Origin: Pseudomonas sp. GOM6
GTDB lineage: Bacteria > Pseudomonadota > Gammaproteobacteria > Pseudomonadales > Pseudomonadaceae
DNA: 64,000 nucleotides
Reading direction: 5' to 3'
Assembly: GCF_029537485.1 (NCBI RefSeq)
Contig: NZ_JARPUS010000008.1
Span: 140,708 to 204,707 of the forward strand
A program made the position numbers and the translations under genes. Within the stretch, counting starts at the first letter, position 1. Each line of letters starts with the position of its first letter. Shown piece by piece: positions 61,108-64,000 of the stretch. The notes beneath the pieces are model-generated. The model did no database searches. It was not told the DNA's origin and was given only the letters and a program-made list of their open reading frames with translations.

Positions 61108-64000
61108 ATGGCTACTTTGATTGGTGTCGTCAGTCAGGTTGTCGGCGAGGTCTTTGCGGTAGCAGGCGATGGAACGCGCCGGCCGCTGGTTGAAGGTGAT
61201 CGCGTCTACGCAGGTGAACAACTGGTAACCGGTGCCAGTGGTGCAGTTGCGATTGCCCTGAGCAATGGTCAAACGCTGACGTTGGGCCGCGACAGCAGCA
61301 TGGGCCTCAATGAGCAGATGCTTGCCGGTACCGATGCCTCCAATACGGCATCCGCCCAGGATCAGGCGCCGCCTGCCCCTTCCGAATCCGACCTTACTGA
61401 TATCGAGCAATTGCAGGCCGCCATTGAGGCAGGCGTCGACCCGACGCTGGAGGGTGAGGCAACCGCTGCAGGGCCCGGCGCTGGCGGAGCGGGTGGTGCA
61501 GGCGGCGTTGGCGGCGGGCACAGTTTCGTACTGCTGGGTGAGGTCGGGGGCGCTCTCGACCCGGTGATTGGTTTTCCGACTGCGGGCTTGAACACCGGGC
61601 CTAATTTTCCTGACCCTGAACCCATCGTATTCGATGATCCCGTACTGCCTGATTTCACCCCGGAAATTGAAGTTGAGTATGAGGATGCCAGTGGCACGAT
61701 CACGACCGGCCCGGCCATTGTCGATGAAGAGGGGTTGGCGAACGGAAACAATCCTGGCAGCAATGCTGAGCAGGCGTCCGGGAGCCTGGTGATCAACTCT
61801 CCTGATGGCGTTTCTGCCATCGAGATTCAGGATGCCAACGGCGTGTGGGTCAACGTCACCGGTGGCGGCGTGGTGCAGGGGCTTTACGGCACCCTCACCG
61901 TCGATGCGGCCGGCAACTGGGTCTATACCCTGACCAGCAATACCCTCAATCACAGCAACCCCAACGCAACCGGCGCTGGGGATCAGGTCGGCGAGAGCTT
62001 CCTGGTGCGCATGTTTGACCTGGATGGCGATGTTTCGCCGACGGTCTCTCTGGATGTGTTGGTCAATGACGATGGCCCGAGTCTTTCGCTGGCCGTCAAT
62101 GCAGAGGCTGCCGCCGAGGCCCTACAGGTAGAGCTGGATGAGACTGTTGGCGGCGCGGACCGCTATGCCGCCAACGATGCCGACGATGGCTACAGCAGTG
62201 ATGATGTACCGGGCGCTCTGGCACAGGCCACGACAGCGGTCGCGGGTGGTTTGGCGGCACTATTTTCTATCGGTGGCAGCTTCGGTGCAGATGGCGCTGG
62301 AAGCACGGTAGGAGTGTTTAGCTTTGCCGGTGTGCCTCAGGCTGGCTTGGCGACCAATCTCAGCTCGACCGCTGGCGGTGCCATCACCCTGTTCCTGGAG
62401 GGTGGCATTCTGGTCGGCCGCGATGCCAATGGTGGCGATCCGGTGCTGACAATCGAGATCATCAATACCGGCACACCGAATGCCCCGGTCTATCAGGTGC
62501 AGACCACGCTGTTCGAGGCGCTGGAGCACGGCAATAACAACGACGTTTTCGATGAAACCGTCAACCTGCTGATTACCGATGGCGGTTCTCTTGCGTTGCA
62601 GTATGCCGTGACCCGTACAGACGGCGATGGAGACTCCGTTAGTCAGACCCAATCGATTGTGTTGGCGAATGGTGAAACTTCCTCGTTTAGCTTCGACGAT
62701 GACGGCCCCACCTTGGCGGTTCGTGCAGACGTTTCGCGTGAAGAGCTGCTGGCTCTGCAGGTCAATGTGGATGAGACCGAAGGTGAGGAGCGTCTAGCCG
62801 TTGGCGAAATCGACAGTGATGGCAACACCGATGATGCCGGCCCGGGGCTTGGTCAAGTCACCACGAATGTATCTGGTGGTCTGGTTAGTCTGTTTGCCAT
62901 CGCCAGCTCGAGCTATGGCTCGGACGGTCTCGGCTCTACCACTGGTAGCTTCAGCTTTACTGGTTTTCCAGACAGTGGCGAACTGGCCACAACCTTGATG
63001 GCGATTGATGGTGGCTCGATCTCCCTGGAACGCGTTAGCGATACCTTGCTGCGTGGCTTGGATGAAGACAGTCAGACGGTATTTACCATCGAGATTGTTG
63101 ATGTGGGCACACCGGGTAATCCGGTCTACCAATTGCAGACGACGCTGTATGAGCCGCTGGTGCATGGCAATAATGCCCTGCACGACGAAGCTGTGAGCTT
63201 GCTGCTGGCTGAAAATGGTGCCGTACAGTTGCAGTACAGCGTGACGGTCGAGGATGCCGATGGCGATACGGTGACCCGTTCGGCCACGGTTGACCTGATT
63301 AGCCGTAGTTCGGATGGTGAAGAAGTTATTCAGGACAGCGTCTTTAGCTTTGACGATGATGGTCCGGCGGTGACCAGCTTTGGTTTCAAAACCCAAGACA
63401 TCAAGTTGTTCGTGGATGAATCGGTAGGCACTACCGGTTCAGTCAAGGATGAGGATGCAGGCCAGGCGACCAACAACGATGAAACGGCAGTTGGTGCACC
63501 GGTGGGTGCACTGGGCTACGCCACGATCAGTGGCGCAAACCTGTTCAGCCTGGTGGTCGATGCCGGTCAGGACCTGCAAGACACCAGCAAGACCAAGTAC
63601 GAGCTGACTCTGACCCTGGCGCAGGGTGCGACCGATGTGGACTCGGGGCTGGATGCCACCGCGGGTGGCGACATCATGCTGTCGAAAGAGGCCGGCACGG
63701 GCGACATTCTTGGTATCGCCAATGGCGTCACCGTGTTCCGTATCCATATGGATGGCAGCACAGGCGACTTGAGCCTGACGCAGTACAAGGCGATCAAGCA
63801 CACCGACGTCAATAACAACCACGACTTCCTGGCGCAAATCAGTGCCGGTCTGGTGGGTGCCAAGGTCACGGTATACGACAAGGATGGTGACTCGGCCACG
63901 TCCGGCACCCTGGATCTGGGCTCTGTGCTGGGCTTCGAAGATGACGGTCCGGCGGTGACCAGCTTTGGTTTCAAAACCCAAGACATCAAGTTGTTCGTGG
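61108..64000 (+). CDS. LapA-type giant RTX adhesin, N-terminal part (runs off the window)
   Basis: Open from ATG 61108 (GGAGGAAGGAATC upstream) to the window end, 964 codons so far. The N-terminal retention module opens MATLIGVVSQVVGEVFAVAG and contains TLTLGRDSSMGL. T119-A120-A121-G122 is a TAAG motif, the site cut by LapG in P. fluorescens LapA. A Gly-rich hinge (GPGAGGAGGAGGVGGGHSF) follows. Then come Asp-rich, calcium-type extracellular domains with VNDDGPSLSL, DDDGPTLAV and DDDGPAVTS borders. The first of the long repeats starts near 63350. The exporter genes are divergent next door. lapD and lapG are not in the window. Confidence 0.92.
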   Translation, partial: MATLIGVVSQVVGEVFAVAGDGTRRPLVEGDRVYAGEQLVTGASGAVAIALSNGQTLTLGRDSSMGLNEQMLAGTDASNTASAQDQAPPAPSESDLTDIEQLQAAIEAGVDPTLEGEATAAGPGAGGAGGAGGVGGGHSFVLLGEVGGALDPVIGFPTAGLNTGPNFPDPEPIVFDDPVLPDFTPEIEVEYEDASGTITTGPAIVDEEGLANGNNPGSNAEQASGSLVINSPDGVSAIEIQDANGVWVNVTGGGVVQGLYGTLTVDAAGNWVYTLTSNTLNHSNPNATGAGDQVGESFLVRMFDLDGDVSPTVSLDVLVNDDGPSLSLAVNAEAAAEALQVELDETVGGADRYAANDADDGYSSDDVPGALAQATTAVAGGLAALFSIGGSFGADGAGSTVGVFSFAGVPQAGLATNLSSTAGGAITLFLEGGILVGRDANGGDPVLTIEIINTGTPNAPVYQVQTTLFEALEHGNNNDVFDETVNLLITDGGSLALQYAVTRTDGDGDSVSQTQSIVLANGETSSFSFDDDGPTLAVRADVSREELLALQVNVDETEGEERLAVGEIDSDGNTDDAGPGLGQVTTNVSGGLVSLFAIASSSYGSDGLGSTTGSFSFTGFPDSGELATTLMAIDGGSISLERVSDTLLRGLDEDSQTVFTIEIVDVGTPGNPVYQLQTTLYEPLVHGNNALHDEAVSLLLAENGAVQLQYSVTVEDADGDTVTRSATVDLISRSSDGEEVIQDSVFSFDDDGPAVTSFGFKTQDIKLFVDESVGTTGSVKDEDAGQATNNDETAVGAPVGALGYATISGANLFSLVVDAGQDLQDTSKTKYELTLTLAQGATDVDSGLDATAGGDIMLSKEAGTGDILGIANGVTVFRIHMDGSTGDLSLTQYKAIKHTDVNNNHDFLAQISAGLVGAKVTVYDKDGDSATSGTLDLGSVLGFEDDGPAVTSFGFKTQDIKLFV
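63361..64000 (+). repeat. First period of a tandem repeat array in the adhesin
   Basis: The 55 bases 63361-63415 recur unchanged at 63946-64000, a period of 585 bp or 195 codons. The repeat boundary encodes DDGPAVTSFGFKTQDIKLFV. The array presumably continues beyond the window. Identity at the nucleotide level shows recent duplication or homogenisation. Confidence 0.9.

Overview
The window is about 62 percent GC and looks like the chromosome of a Pseudomonas species. The anchors are algU-mucABCD-lepA-lepB-rnc-era-recO-pdxJ in the order known from Pseudomonas, a modABC cluster, nirBD, aceK, an Aer receptor and a LapA-type large-adhesin export locus. REP elements built on GTGGGAGCGGCTTCAGCCGC and a short integron cassette array fit the P. 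mendocina / P. oleovorans / P. stutzeri side of the genus. Species cannot be fixed from this sequence alone.

Layout. 1-631: start of nadB, minus strand. 733-4991: AlgU-type promoters and the intact envelope-stress operon algU-mucA-mucB-mucC-mucD. 5140-11299: housekeeping run lepA, lepB, a DUF4845 gene, rnc, era, recO, pdxJ, mostly with overlapping or nearly touching genes. 11307-13852: GGDEF protein, a 60-residue protein, cold-shock protein and EndA-type nuclease, all minus. 13991-17337: a three-gene phosphorylation module (PP2C phosphatase, membrane Ser/Thr kinase with repeats, double-FHA protein) with no type VI secretion genes around it. 17443-35959: many small conserved Pseudomonas genes: secreted phospholipase C/P1-nuclease-like protein, NUDIX hydrolase, YeeN-type YebC protein, HPF/RaiA-like protein, PpiC, MdaB, 1-Cys peroxiredoxin, a MerR regulator, RlhA and several lipoproteins. 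36344-38383: ECF sigma factor, its anti-sigma factor and a DUF3455 exported protein.

40211-42083 is the least ordinary part. It is AT-rich, all genes are on the minus strand, and each gene is followed by an attC-like site: two good sites and one decayed. It reads as a cassette array without an integrase in the window. Two of the three cassettes carry LprI-like (DUF1311) genes, one of them frameshifted; the third encodes a 258-residue protein of unknown role.

42209-50151: M23 peptidase, AraC regulator, modABC with a candidate molybdate box upstream of modA, and nirBD. nirBD has a strong sigma-54 promoter, a leader hairpin with an A1/G4 hexaloop, and an intrinsic terminator before nirB, the arrangement expected for NtrC control plus ANTAR-type antitermination.

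50643-55743 (plus strand): aceK, aer, tapT, then a flavodoxin-like reductase and a DUF2798 gene. The promoter of this pair carries the same MerR-type operator, with the same 19-bp spacer, that lies next to the MerR gene about 25 kb away; the two loci probably share a regulator. 55709-64000: lapC, lapB and lapE on the minus strand, divergent from the start of a giant LapA-type adhesin (plus strand, running off the end) that has a TAAG LapG-type cleavage motif and enters an array of about 195-residue repeats.
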